Of a stretch of DNA of 64,000 nucleotides, positions 30,990 through 44,066 are shown piece by piece. The stretch is from Wurfbainia villosa (Eukaryota > Streptophyta > Magnoliopsida > Zingiberales > Zingiberaceae), in NCBI GenBank assembly GCA_025175895.1, contig CM045987.1:114441040-114505039 (forward strand), in the 5' to 3' direction. Both the position numbers and the translations under genes were made by a program. Position 1 is the first letter of the stretch. Each line of letters opens with the position of its first letter. Below the pieces are notes generated by a model, which was not told the DNA's origin, made no database searches, and saw only the letters and a list, made by a program, of their open reading frames with translations.

Positions 30990-32278
30990 GCGACCCCCAT
31001 GCCAAGTCACCATGACATGGCAATTGGTCAAGTCAAAATTGATCATTCATCTTCCCTCTCAAGTCAAGTCAAACTTGACCTCTTATCTCCCATGGTTGAT
31101 CAAATCTAACCACTTGATTCAAACTAATTTGATTTAATGAACCTCTATTCATTATTTTAAATTAACTCAATGAATCAAATCTAAATTAGACTCATTCAAC
31201 ACTTGAATCAAATTGAGTCTAATTCAATTAGTCTAATTTGGATTACTCTTAATCCAATTTGGTTCATCCCATGAACCTAATCCTCATGGTTCATCATAAG
31301 AACCTAATCTCTATCTAATTACCCTTTGTGTGTGACCCTATAGGTTCTTGTAACGTTGGCAATGCTCCTAAACCGATTTACGAACATAAGCAATGAGAGG
31401 TATCTAGCAACACATCATTGCTCTTTCGAGTTCTGAGAATGTTGAGATCCAGCGTCACCTTTGACTCTTAATTGTGACTCTGTAATATGATGTGATGTCT
31501 CTATCCTTGACATCTAGATTGACCCGATTGAGGCATAGACCGTATAAATCGTCCTCGATGCGATCTATATCTTGAACTCCAGTAGACTCGCTCTGTCGAA
31601 TGAACTTAATATCTCATATTATTTCGTTTGGGCGTAGTAAATACGCCGTGGTCTCGCTCTATCGAGAATAACGATGTCGCTCCCGTCGTATAGGAGGGAT
31701 AGATTTAAATCTACATCACTCGCGTCCCTCCGCGTAATTTGTTACATATCCGATGTCGCCTTTATAGTCCACCCGTTTACGGGTGGCGTTTGTGAAGCAA
31801 AGTATCTGACTCCTTATGTAGGGAACCATGGTGACTTGAGTTCGAGGTAATAGTCATACTAATAGTCGCGTGAGAAAGTATATGACACTAATATAACGAT
31901 CCGTGATATTTTTCTTATGGCGGATCATTCGTATACATTCTCGATCGTACCACGTGTGTCGACTTGATATCTCGTATTCGTAACTTGTGAGATCGAGTCT
32001 GAGTTGACTACGTCTTAGTCTCTACGCATTAACATTGTCCCTGAATATTAATACTTGACTAGGAATGATTAAGAATAGTGTTCTCTATATCATCTTATTA
32101 TCGATTCAACCAATCGATTGATATAGATAAGAACCTTCTACTCAAGGACGTTATTATACTTAGTCATTTGGCACCAATACAAGTAAATATAATAATCATG
32201 CCTTTATAAATAGGAATATGATACAATAAAGTCCATACAACAATCATCACATGATTGGCTCTAGGGCTTTCACTAACA
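30990..32278 (-). repeat. Antisense LTR of another retrotransposon, partial
   Basis: On the minus strand it begins TGTTAGTGAAAGCCC at 32278, and runs about 1.3 kb to the edge of the copia LTR at 30990, where no clean CA end is seen. No coding region accompanies it. The copia element probably inserted into it or recombined with it. Classification is by the terminal sequence and lack of ORFs only. Confidence 0.5.
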
Positions 32279-34035
32279 CATGATAGCTGCTCCGTCTAAA
32301 TGGCATCGGTAGAATATAGAAGACTATACTTATTTGCATTAGCCCTTTTTCTAAAAAGCTCTTTCAAGAAATCACATGGTCGCTCTAGTAGTTCCTTCTC
32401 ATATTGTGAAAAAAATGCTTATGTTATTGACTTGTCATCTCAATTGAACATTTAACTAATTTTAAATGTAAAGGATATGTTATAATATCGAGGAACATTT
32501 GTGCCTCCTTTGTTTATTAGTTTTTTCACAAGTCATGCTCCAACTTTATTTTCTCTTTCCTCCTTACAACCAACCCCTCAAATTGAGAGTATAATTGATA
32601 CGTAGACAAAAATAGCCCCTTATGAAAGTACTTTTGAGGTACATGGGTCATACTCAATCCATTAAAAAGTAGTCACATATATAGATGAGCTGGAATCACA
32701 AATGACAAACTTAACTAGATTTGCTCCTGAAATGATCACTAAGATCTAATGAAAAGGTGCCAAATGCTTCTTCTCCAGAGTGCCTCGTAGCTCTCCACCT
32801 CACACTTAAAGTTATTTGTCATATGGATTTATAAAAATTATCTTGTTTTGTCACTTAAAGGAGTTAAATTTTTTAATTAGAAAGAGTAAAGGGCAATCTA
32901 ATGCACAAAGCTCCTATCAATACAGAATCATATCATATTGGATCTATTGTATGCAACTTTATTTTACATTGCAAGAGGTTGGATCCACGACTTAACCTCA
33001 CAACAAATATAGATAATTTTATTTTAAAAATATTTTAATGTTTTAATTTTTTTGAAGTTTGTTTTAATGTCTTTAATGTTTTACTAACCAAATAAAATTA
33101 GTAAAATAACTAGTTTCTCTTTCATTTTATAAAACAGGTTCTCAACTGCTCCATGTAATTAATTTTGAAATACTAATAATATTTCCTCTTTATGGGCATT
33201 ACCTTTGGGAGATTTGTCCCATGTTGCATCAAAGACTGTTAGAAGTCTTTAAATTCAAGTTTGACACTGGCTAAGACATGACGTAGTGCCACTCCAAAGT
33301 ATAAATTTCGCACGAATTCATAATTTTGTAAATGCAATTCTGAGTATGAGGTTCTTGACATGCATCAAATATTTTCAGAAATTTACTAAAAGAATCAGAG
33401 ATCCATTCTCTTCAGTTGGCCATCACTGTACAATCAATTACCTGCAAAATCGAGGAAACTAAATTCTTTTTCTAGTACAAGAATATCTAATTATAGCCTG
33501 CCATCAAGAGCACAATTTTCCCACCTATAGTCTATTCAACAGACGTCAAAACCCACCTCTACTTTCATCATTTTTATTACCAATCCATCACATAAAAGTC
33601 ACAATCCATCTCTAACAGGAATTAAACCTTATCAAAACGAAATCTGCTGTCAATGGATATTTGACTCTTATTAATAATATAAACAAGCTGTTGATCTTAT
33701 TAACTAAGTTAGTAGTTGCTGAATGCCTTAACTCTTAATCACTTGAACAAAATGAATATTTGCATACTGAACTACAGTGATAAAATAACACAGTAGCTTA
33801 CCACAATCAAATTTTTGTTGGGCAAGCATTAAAACAGTTTCCAAATTCTACTTGAGGAATTAAGCTCATCTAAGAATTGCAAAATAGAACTTGTCAAATT
33901 GCAAACTGAGATGTTGCAAGATGAGTCAAATAGCACATGATAATTTTCATAAAAGAAGGCTTAAGGAAAACAATTTATAGATCACGAAGTTAGACAAAGA
34001 TTTTGTTGTGCAAAACACCATATCCAGGTACTCAC
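32279..34035. other. Intergenic or large intron sequence 3' of the BSK exons
   Basis: AT-rich and non-coding. I looked on the minus strand for the missing kinase end and TPR exons of the BSK gene and found none. 32889-33010 resembles a diverged Au-like SINE on the minus strand (gcacaaagctcct, ggatctattgtatgc, ttgcaagaggttgga). Otherwise nothing recognised. Confidence 0.45.
32889..33010 (-). mobile_element. Degenerate Au-like SINE fragment
   Basis: Shares in order the blocks gcacaaagctcct, ggatctattgta and ttgcaagaggtt with the better-preserved Au-like SINE at 16151-16318, in the same minus orientation. The tRNA-like head is poorly preserved and no target duplication was found. Confidence 0.5.
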
Positions 34036-36695
34036 ATGACTAGGAGGAATGTGTTTCCCACTGAGAAGATCTAGGAGGATAGTACCAAAGCTGAAAATCA
34101 CACTCTCTGGTGTGACCCTCCCTGCAGAAATAAAGCTCTGATTAAATTTTTTTTATTTATATTAATAGTTTCTATTTTGTTGAAGAAATTATGTATTGAC
34201 TTTGAGAATCACCTATAGTGTATTAGTTTTTCCAAAAGGGAGTTGTTTGAGTGGCTACAATACGAATCATGTAGGGGACAGATTTACTGCTAAAATACTA
34301 ATTCATATGAGTTGGGTTGCAAATTCATTAGAACTTGAACATCCATCTCAACCAAAATATTCTGAATCTAAAAATTTGAATTAACAGAAAATGAACTTTT
34401 TCAATATGTTTTTAACATTCTTGGAAAAGTAAATTGAATTTCAAAAAGTTTGGCATTTGTTCTAGATTGTTCATGTTGAAAAATCAAGTTTTTGTACTAT
34501 AAGAATCCCTCATTTATTTTATCTATGACTTAATATAAAATGTGTCTCTCACCTTTGGCTGCTTCTACTGGCATCTGTAACCTAATTATGCAATAAAATA
34601 TCATAAGCTACATGATTGAAAAACAAAACCTTCTCATAGTATACAGCTGATTTTTTTAATGAGGTAAAAGTTATAGAAAGTCAAAAACCATGAAATATAA
34701 GGTAGTCAACCATGCACAAACCACGGCCAAATTCTACATGATTACCATTTCTCAAATATTCTGGTGGTGTATAAGCGAGGTTTGTGCTATAACTCTTTCC
34801 ATCCCTGCTGTTTTTCATGAGACCAAAACAAGAGAGACGTGGATCACCATCCTGCAGACACAGGAAATTTAATTTACAGTTCAATATTGAGACTTTCAGT
34901 ACAGAACCACCCAAAAAAGAAAATGTCAAGTGGTTTGACATCAGAAAAGATCTTTATAGTAAAAACACCGAGCATAAGCTTTTATGAAGCTACAGTTTTA
35001 AATGTGTCTAATCTCCTAACAAATGAACAATGACAATGTAGCAGCTGCATGGAAAAGGAAAATAATCATCATCACAGTGGTACTACTACTCTTCATCACC
35101 CCAAAAGTCATATGGTAATTACCAATATATATATATATAAGCATGTTTAGTACTAACCAGGAAACTATCATACCACATACCTCATCAAAAAGAACCCTAT
35201 ATGCATTTAGGTCATGATACAGTGGTCGTCCCTCATTGCTACAATATTCCAAGGCTTCCGCAATAAAACATGCAACCCTGAGACGCATGGCCCATTCAAT
35301 AGTCTGATTTTCCCCTGTCAAGGTAAAATGGGGGGGGGAAATATGTTAGCTTCTAAAATTCAAACATTACAACTACCTAACAAGTACAAGATCCTTCTGA
35401 ATAAATTCATTTGTATTAGGGCAAGTTCATTGAAGATGAGAAGGATCAACTCTTTGCTAATCCTTAGTGGGTCTATCTCCTGAGACTAAATGCTATGCTT
35501 CCAACATTAATTCATACAAAAGAATTTGATTCTTTTTTTCATTGGCCAAAGTAGCATTTTCAGCATTTCTGGCATGTATAAAATGGATCCTCTATAATCA
35601 TTCCCGTTCTGATAAGGATTGGTACCACCATATTAGATGCATCATTCCCAGTGATCATGATCCCAGAATATGATACTCAAGAATAGCCAAAAATTATGTG
35701 GAACTAACAAAATGAAAGAACGATTCTTAACTAAAAGAAATAAACAGCTAACTAAAGGTTGCTATCTTGGCACAATAATCTAGTATAAAGCTATGATATC
35801 TAGGCAAATTCATCTGCAATTATTACAAACTACTCGTGCATATATTTTGATTAATGAGAAAATGGTAGGCCTTTGGCAGAGCTTCCTCTCAAGAAAAAGC
35901 AACATTCGGTAGAATAAAGCCAGGAATCTTAAGCTTACGGATTTCTCTTCTGGATAGAGGATCGCACATCTCTACTTTTACCTACCCTGAGAAATTCAAC
36001 CGGACTAGTACCTTAATCAAGTACAACCATTGTAATGAAAAGCTACATAAGAAAGAAACAAGAGCTGTAGATCATCACAAAACATACAGTGGAAGAGATG
36101 CTTGGCAAGAGTGTCGTTGGGCATATACTCAGCTACAAGAAGTCTCTCGTCGCCATCACAGCAGTATCCAATCAAATTTGCGAGCCTCTGATGCCTCAAT
36201 TTTCCAACTCCCCAAGCCTCCTCCTGCAATCGAAATAAAAAATATCCTCGTTTTTTTTCCTTACAAAAAACCCAAATTAATCCAACTAACAGAACCTCGC
36301 CGAGGAGAAGTAATCGAGGAAGTAAGAAAACTAACAGCGAACTGCTTGGGATCCGGCCAGGCCGACCCGGAGAACTTCTTCACGGCAATCCACCGCAGAT
36401 TCTGCAGCCTGCCCTTGTAAACGAGATTCGGGGCCTTGTTGCCGCTCTCGGAGACGATGTTCTTGGCGCTGAACCCATTCGTGGCGGCCTTGAGCTCAGG
36501 AAGCGAGAACTCCGTGAAAGGCGGGGCCCCCTCCTCCTTGTCGCCGCTGCCTGGTACGGGCGAGAATGACCGGCGAGGCTGTTGATGGTTCATCTGCAAA
36601 TTAGGGAGGTTTTTCATCTTCTCTTCTGGGGTCTCCGCGGCGGCCTCACCTGGAAGGCGGTTCTCCGGCGGCAACGACGAGCAACACGAACCCAT
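34036..36695 (-). CDS. BSK: BSK-type receptor-like cytoplasmic pseudokinase, exons 1-5 (3' end missing)
   Basis: Brassinosteroid-signalling-kinase family: plasma-membrane-anchored adaptors that act below receptor kinases. Exons on the minus strand: 36336-36695, 36088-36223, 35181-35314, 34746-34851, 34036-34121; all introns are GT-AG and the frame is open for 274 codons. The N-terminus MGSCCSSLP offers Gly2 for myristoylation and Cys for palmitoylation. The kinase fold begins FTEFSLPELKAATNGFS; the VAIK-type Lys is kept (IAVKKF, about residue 106), but the catalytic loop reads YHDLNAYRVLF and DFG is CFG (SCFGLM), typical of BSK pseudokinases. Coding stops at GKHIPPSH; the rest of the C-lobe and the TPR domain (families are near 480-500 aa) are not found. 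It may be a truncated gene, or a gene with a very large TE-filled intron. Confidence 0.82.
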
Positions 36696-38089
36696 CGCCC
36701 AGCCCTCGGCTCGCCCTTGGCGGCTTCTCTCTCGCCCAAGAAGGCTCGACCTCGTCGATCTCGCAGGAATAAAACGAAGAGGAAAATCCTTTTTCGGCCA
36801 TCTTTCGCCTTCTTTATTATGCGAAATGCAGAAAACAGTAGCGGGAGGGCGAAGTGGAGGTGGTGGCGGGACCAGAGCATCCTTTTTGGGGCCCGGGCCC
36901 GCGGTGGCAAGAGAGGACGTCAGGTCGACTGGCCAACTTTTCAGGGCGATTGGTGCCTTTCGAGAATAGGAGGCTAATTAGCTGCTCCTGCTATGCTGCG
37001 CTGTGTCCATCCATCTCGTGTTGCTCTGTATATACATATAATGAAAAGTACGGTAAATTAGACTAAAAATTTTTTTGGATTCAATTTTTATGTATTTTTT
37101 TTTAAGATTTAATATTTGATAATTATCTAAATTTTATTTTTAACTCTCTAACTGAAATTTCATTTTTATTTTTATTATTTACATTGTTTTAATTAAATTT
37201 CTTTTACCCATCTTCTTCCACCGATTTAATTTCTTCCAATAATTCTTCTTCTTCTTTCCCTCAACGAAAATTCTCGGTTGATCCCGACACTCTCCTACCT
37301 TGATCATTAGCAATCTACGACAGCAAATGTGATAACATCGATTTTTTTCCCAACAAGTCATCGTCTTCCCTCCCCCAACGATAACCCTAAACCCTCGGTT
37401 CATCCCCCACTTGACCAAATCATTTACTCAGCCCCTCGAAAATCATTGTCTCCCTTATTTCAACCACTGACGACCCACTGCAGCAAGCAAATGCAATAAG
37501 AGCAAGCAAGGAGAGCAATGAGCAAGTGTACAAAAAATATTAAACAAGGTAAATATACTTGATTACATATAATTTTGGGTAAATTTTTTATGATAATTAC
37601 CTACATTTTTTTATTGATACAAAGAGTATCTAATTTGAGTCAATATGTATTTGATTTTGTGCCTAAAATATTTTGATTTGATTTTTGGGGATGTAAAGAA
37701 ATTGTACCTTGAAGTTAATAATAGTGATTTTTGTTTGACGTTCATGAAGTAAAAATATAATACCTAATGTGAGTTAATAAGTACTTGTTTTGACTCCAAA
37801 TTATTTTACTTAAAATTCAGCCCCTATGTAATATATTTTGTAAATTAGTATATATATCTAAATTTTACCAATAGTAACTTCATAGGGTATGTCACTAAAA
37901 ATTTCATTAATTTTCATATTCTTTCTTAACTTTTCCTTTCAAATTCTAATGTTTTAAATTTTAATGGCAACCTATTCCATTTAAATTGGTTAGATTAGCA
38001 TATAAAAAAATTGATTATAATTTTTTGAAGTTCAATGTTTGTTTGTTGAAGATGATGTTGTAGAAAGCATGATAAATTTTTAATTTTTC
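36696..38089. other. BSK upstream region and AT-rich spacer
   Basis: 36696-37000 is GC-rich and should hold the 5' UTR and promoter of the minus-strand BSK gene; no certain TATA box was picked out. ORFs antisense to exon 1 are shadows. From 37050 the sequence is AT-rich. 37615-37800 resembles units of the 60920-62395 array in the same orientation (tgatacaaagagtatctaat; ttgacgttcatgaagtaaaa) and may be subterminal sequence of the Mutator-like element. Confidence 0.45.
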
Positions 38090-40569
38090 AGATATTCCAT
38101 GGTCATTGTATTGATGGAAGTCGGATCTAGGAGCGTTAATTTTTCATTTATTAGAAGTTATCGTTATGTCAATAATCTTTATTTGATTTCAATTCCTAGT
38201 GGTGCAACTCTAATAGAGATATTCCAGAGTCTAAAGTGAAAATGTGATGCTATTGATCCCGAGTTAACGATATTGCAATACATAGCACCACATGAGAAGA
38301 TTGCAGTAACATTGAATGAAGAAGATGACGTCCGAAATATGATAAATCTTCATAGTTGTCTGAAATTAAATATAATCAAATTGAGAGCAACTCCAAAAGA
38401 TGATCAGAGTCAGGTTAACATAAATATTGAAAGGTAATTTTTATTTGTAATGTTGTTTTGGTTTGAGTGCAAGATTCAGAATTTGCAATGTTCATATATT
38501 TTTTTATACTAGTTTTTTTTTTTGCAGCACATGACTATTATTTTTCATTATTGATTGTGTATATTAGTTAGTTAATAATTTTAAAATATATATTATAATT
38601 TATATTGCAAGTTCAATTGTCATTAATTAAAAATTGAGTTGGTTGCTAATTATTGTTTTGATTTGTATTAAAATGGTAAGGTTTGATTTTGATGATGAAA
38701 TTTGTTCGAACGGAGGCAATGAGCTTGAAGTTTACACTATAAGTAATTCTATTGATTCTTGGATGCATTGCATATCTTATGAAGGTCAAATATTTAAAGA
38801 TGTACAGAGTTCAGGATTTGTCTTAAAAACTATGCTATTGCTACTAGACGATCATTTTCTTAAAAGAAAAATGATAGTGATAAGATCATAGTTGTTTGCA
38901 GCAAAGAAAATTGTGAGTGGAGAATTTATGCCTCCAAATATAAATCAGACAATTTATTCGGCATAAAAAAATGCAACTTAATTCATAGTTGTGGGGATGA
39001 TAATTTGAGGACTAGAGATCACCCTAAAGCTGATTCAACTTGGGTAGCTAATGTGGTGAAGGAGAAGTTAAGGGGAGAGCCATCATATCGTCCATGTACA
39101 ATGATGAAGGACATTCAACGAGATTATGGAGTAGAACTTAAGTATCATAAAGTTTTCAAGCAAAGATACATGATATTCATGGGATGATAAGGGGTCATAT
39201 GATAAGTTGCGATGGTATTGTCATCACAAAGAAACAAATCCAGGAGTTATCAATGTGAAATTGATCCGATGACAAATAAATTTAGACGATTGTTCATATG
39301 TTTTCATGCATGTCTTATTGGTTTTATTAGTGGTTGTCGTCCATTAATTTTTTTGGATGGAACTCACATTAAGAACAAGTACAAAGGATATCTATTAGTC
39401 ATCGTAGCTAAGGATGCGAATGATGATATTTTTACACTGGCGTATGCAGTTGTGGATGCAGAAAATGATTCTAATTGGGAATGATTTTGCTACCAGTTAA
39501 AACATGTCTTGGCTTCCCAATACATCATGGTATTCCGTAACTATACTTTTTTCTCTGACCGACATCCTGGATTGATTAAGGCTATTCAATTTGTGTTTCC
39601 TGGTAGTCACCATGCTTATTGTCTGAGACATCTGATCGATAACTTTGTCAAGCAGGTGCATCGTATGTTGCTTTACCAATATGTTAACCATTTATTTTTG
39701 TTTATTTTCTATCAACTGGTTATTATATGTATATATTTTTTAAATTTTATTCTTGTAGGTATTACATAAATATCCTCTCCATAACAAAAAACATTGGTTT
39801 TCTGTTTTGAAGAAAGTTGCATACGCCCCATCAAGATATGAGTTTACTTAACATATGTTAAGTATAACTAATTTGATTCCACTTGCCCAGGAGTTTCTTG
39901 TGAACTTGTCCCCTGAAAATTGGGCCAATGCTTTATTTATGGGTGATCGATGGGGTGTCATTAATAATAATATTGCTGAAAGCTGGAACAATTGGATAAA
40001 ACCTGCTCGCTATCTACCTATTGTGGCTATGGTAGATAATATACGCATTCAAATTATGACCGTGATGCACTAAAGGAGAGAAAAAACATTGGAAATGACA
40101 CAAGAACTAAGTCCAAAAAAGGAGAAGAAAATGTTAGTTGCATATAGTAAATCTCGAATCTTAAAGGTGCACAAGTCTTGTGGAGTTCGATTTGAAGTCA
40201 TAGATCAGGACAAAAGTTTTGCAATGGATTTGAATTCATGACATTGTTCTTGTTGAGTTTGGAAAATCTATAGACTATCATGAAAGCATGCTTACTCTTG
40301 CATAGAATCAAAATCCATGTCGGTTTATCAATTCTATGATGGATATTTTAAGATAGACATGTACCGCCAAGGTTACAAAGGAATTATTAATCCCATTCCA
40401 ACATTTGACATGTACGAGGGCTATCTCGATAATGGAGATACCATTTACACTCCTACAACTCGTAGCCAACCAGGACATAAAAGGACTAAGCAGATACCTT
40501 CTCAAGTTGAACAATGTGTGAGAGATGTCATGACTGAGGGCATAATAGACGAACATGCAAAGAACCAGT
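38090..40569 (+). pseudogene. Mutator-like (MULE) transposase, 5' and central part
   Basis: Plus-strand decayed transposase gene. In order: a PB1-like N-terminal segment (about 38200-38430; PSGATLIEIFQSLK, NEEDDVRNMINLH), a MudR-type N-terminal region (GQIFKDVQSSGFVLK, then LIHSCGDDNLRTRDHPKADS), and the MULE catalytic core. The core has RPLIFLDGTHIKNKYKG (first Asp), AKDANDDIFTLAYAVVDAEN and FFSDRHPGLIKAIQFVFPG (second Asp), HHAYCLRHL. A SWIM-like CxC...H zinc finger follows near 40240-40310, then YFKIDMYRQGYKGI. Stops and frameshifts are scattered, and some gaps may be introns. The frame is cut at 40569 by the copia insertion and resumes at 60314. Confidence 0.8.
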
Positions 40570-42793
40570 TGTTAGTAATATATGAGAGATGTCCTAAGGC
40601 AATCGCCTTATGTATGAATCATTTATATGATAAATGAAGATTCACTATTTGAGTATACATATTTTTATGTATTTGATTGGATCTTAAACTCATTTACTGA
40701 ATGTCCTCGATACGATTCACAACATGAGAGAATTTGTGATTAGATCATAACTAGTGAGTATCTCTACATGTGTAATTGTGATGTATCGGAATTATCCCTA
40801 GTCGATGAATTGATGGATTTGGACACCATTGATTCTGTCGAGACTAGCACGAGGTATACTCCTTGGTGTGTCCAAGTAGCTGATTCTCACTGGCTGGAGA
40901 CATTGTGATGTCCGGAGTTAATCGTGGATGCTAGTTATGGTAACTAGTTTATTGGAGTGACCAGCCGTAAGACTTCATATGGTTCTCTACATATATAGAT
41001 ATGTCAATGAAGTTCTTACTGTAGCTTAAGTGCGATGTTCCTTTGACTTGCGGTATTCAAGTCATCTTGATCATGGAGACTTATGTTTTGACATCTTAAG
41101 CAAACATCTCTAAGGAGATGTGGACCCGGGATGATTGGGTATAAGTCGAAGTGATCGAAGGTGTTTGAATAGCCTTTAAAGCATTCACCACTCCTTGCGA
41201 GGAGATGTATACCCAAGGTCTCTCGTCGGATTGTTACTAAAGTCTTTGGCCAAAGCATTACATGTTTAGAGTAAGGTACTCTTCGATACATGTGCAGTAA
41301 CTAGAATCTGTAGGACGAGGAAATGATACTTGGGCTAGGTGTGACGTAGTCAGCCTAGTGGGGACTGACACTATAGACCATGTCCTGAACCAAGTGGGTA
41401 TAAGATGAGTGAAGGGAATGGAGCACGATTCATTCGAGCTACTGAAGGGTTTCAGAAATAGTTCTGGATCAACCGTTGATCTTTTCGGTTAATTGAGGAT
41501 CATGATGTACTACTAGGTGCCACTCATGATCGTTCTATAATTAATGGTTAATTATAGACGGCCAACATAAACCGAGAACCTATTTGGTCACACGCACAAC
41601 GAGCGTAATCCGAAGGATTTAAAACGAGCTTGAGAATGAGATTCTCAGACCGAGAGAAACTAGGTTTGGTTGGACCAAACAAGAAGCGAGCATGAAATCG
41701 TTTCAGTCGCAATGGAAGCGTGGATGGGCCGTGTCTTATGAAGACATAATGGATGAACCAAAATGGTTTGGTTCTAATCCAATGGAGGAGAATAAACCAA
41801 AGGGTTTGATTTATTTTAAACGAATGAACCAAAAGTTGGTTCGGTTCGTTTTAACTTAAAATAAACCATCATGGTTTGGTTTATTTTAACTTATATTAAT
41901 GGAGCGGGTTAACGGACCTCATGGTTATAATCCATTAACCATTAAGAGAATTAGTTCTCTATAAAAGAGGGCTTAAGGGATTGTTAAGCCCTAATCCAAA
42001 AAGCCCTAACCTAGTTGCCGCCCACCTCCTCTCCTTGGAGAATTCGGCACCAACTCCATTGCCGCCGCCCACCTCTTCCAACCGGTGTCCAGAAGGAGCC
42101 TTCCTTCCCCCTCGTAGGCATTGAGCTGCTGCCGGTTGGTGCTCCGGTGATCTTCATTGGGTTCAGTAATAAGGTGAGCTTCCACCTTTCTTTTGGCCGG
42201 CCCTTACTCCTCCACCAAAGCTGTCCAGTTTTCTGGACAGCTTGTTTTCTTCTCGTCGGAGTATCATTTGGACGACGTTTGGAGCTCCGACAGCGCCTTA
42301 CTTACCGGGGATTCGATCTCCGGTAATCCTCTGAGGTGAAGGATGAAGGATTCGTCAAACGGATGACGAATACCTCTTCGGAGAAGCGAGTTTTGAGGAC
42401 TCGGTTTTGGATCCGAATTTGGATTCGGATCGTGATCATCTCTCGATCACATCGTCTTCAACACGAGGCTAGTAACCCGTACAAAGACGAGGCTCGTGAC
42501 TTAGCAAAGTCATCCTGAGGATACTCGGCATGGATACGGATATAGACGATTCTAGCGAGGATCGTTCCGGTTGATGTCGTTCCCGCTACACGTGATACGA
42601 AAGGTATAACGTAGTTAAATTTCCTTTTATTGCAAATTTAAATTTACGGTTATGTCTACACATGTTGTACTATGCATGCGTGTGATGTGTGTGTTGTAAT
42701 AAATATAGATTTATTATTTTTATTTCTTCTACTGTGCACATGTTTGCGAAACATGTTCGAACACACACTCGCCGCGGTGCCGGAAACCCGACA
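40570..42793 (+). repeat. 5' LTR of Ty1/copia
   Basis: 2224 bases, TGTTAGTAATAT to ACCCGACA. Closely similar to the 3' LTR at 58087-60308. Contains a TATA-like box at 41959-41967 and repeated motifs around aaaccaaa/ggtttggttta (about 41755-41885). Preceded by ccagt. Confidence 0.93.
41957..41968 (+). promoter_or_regulatory. TATA box in copia 5' LTR
   Basis: ctctataaaaga in the LTR, about 830 bases before its end, conserved at the matching position of the other two LTR copies (30159 and 59474). It likely positions transcription of the element. Confidence 0.55.
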
Positions 42794-42794
42794 G

Positions 42795-42812
42795 TGGTAT
42801 CAGAGCCCAGGT
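42795..42812 (+). promoter_or_regulatory. Copia primer-binding site
   Basis: tggtatcagagcccaggt lies one base after the 5' LTR end and matches the initiator tRNA(Met) 3' complement used by most plant copia elements. Confidence 0.82.
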
Positions 42813-42874
42813 TGTGTTTTGACATAATCGTAAAATGGTTTTGCGATAGTCATAATGATATTTCTGAAAATTTT

Positions 42875-43900
42875 CTACTTTTGGAAAGTTAGAAGTATTT
42901 ATGGAAATTTTTAATTTTGGAAAGTCTAGAAGTATTTATGGAAATCTTCCACTTTTGGAAAGTTAGAAGTATTTATGGAAATTGATATTTTCCATAAATA
43001 AAATATTTGATTAGATTTTGGAAATTTGTTTCCTAATTTAATCATGATTTGATTTGGGAAATCAAATCTTAAAATATTTTATTTCCATAAGTAGTTTTGA
43101 TGATTTAGGAAATTGGTTCCCTAAATTGACTTTCCTTAATCAACTATTTCCACAAATAAAATATGTGATTAGATTTGGAAATTTGTTTCCTAATTTAATC
43201 ATGATTTGATTTGGAGAATCAAATCTTAAACATATTTTATTTCCATAAATAGTTATGACAAATAAGGAAATTATGTACATGACATAATTATATGTCATGT
43301 AATTGCATTAGATGCATATCATTATGTCATGAGTGTCGTGACATGTAGATGTATGTCATGCCATGTAGATAATAGTTATTTGCATGCAAAGAGGATGAGA
43401 CATAAAACCCTTACTCAATATTAAAGCCTACACCTTCCATTAATATGGTTGGAACTAGAGTTCCGTTTCTTGTTTGGGTTGTTGGACTCTTTCCAAGCCC
43501 GGCTCGAACCCGAACATGTTCAAACCATGGAATAGTTTAATACTAATATGGTAAGAGTCAGAGGTCAATCGTTAGCTTTGGTTGTTGGACTCTCTCCAAG
43601 CTGGGCTACTTAGTTGAATGCTCTCTAACCATATTAAAACTATTTCTCGATTAATGGGTTGGCTTTAACCTGGAGCATCGGCTTGTTGGACTCTCTCCAA
43701 GGTTGATGTAAAGGGAGGTGAAGTTGGGTGCTATGCATATGATGCATACTTGTTAATGTGTTAACAACCCGATGTATGTGTGAACATTCAATTAGTTTAT
43801 AGCACATTGTGATAGTTGCATATACGTGATATGCAATCGGTATAGTTGATACCTACCGTCGTAGTTATGAATGGCTTGTTGGACTCTCTCCAAGGTTGTT
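42875..43900 (+). repeat. Copia leader with two short-repeat families
   Basis: Non-coding leader between primer site and gag. At 42875-42981 three units built on ttttggaaagt(c)tagaagtatttatgg follow each other. Further on, gttggactctctccaag (one with ctttcc) occurs four times: 43491, 43584, 43685 and 43879. No ORF is supported. Confidence 0.75.
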
Positions 43901-44066
43901 CATATCTATGATGGATATCAGCCCATTCGGAGATGGACCTACGATCTCCCGAAGTGATTTTGGGGTTTTTGAAATTCGAAAAATGAATGAGATTTATAAA
44001 TGTATATTGATGCATTTTAAAATCATCTTTCTCATATATGCTCATTTTGTATTTCTAAGATTGATC

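Noticed and set aside
32430..32780. Possible copia gag-protease relic
   Set aside because: Vague resemblance of a few words only; no motif could be read on either strand.
36582..36977. 131-codon plus-strand ORF
   Set aside because: Antisense to BSK exon 1 and its GC-rich upstream; no independent support.
43491..43895. Regularly spaced 17-mers considered as an array locus
   Set aside because: Only four copies with unequal spacing inside the leader of an LTR element.
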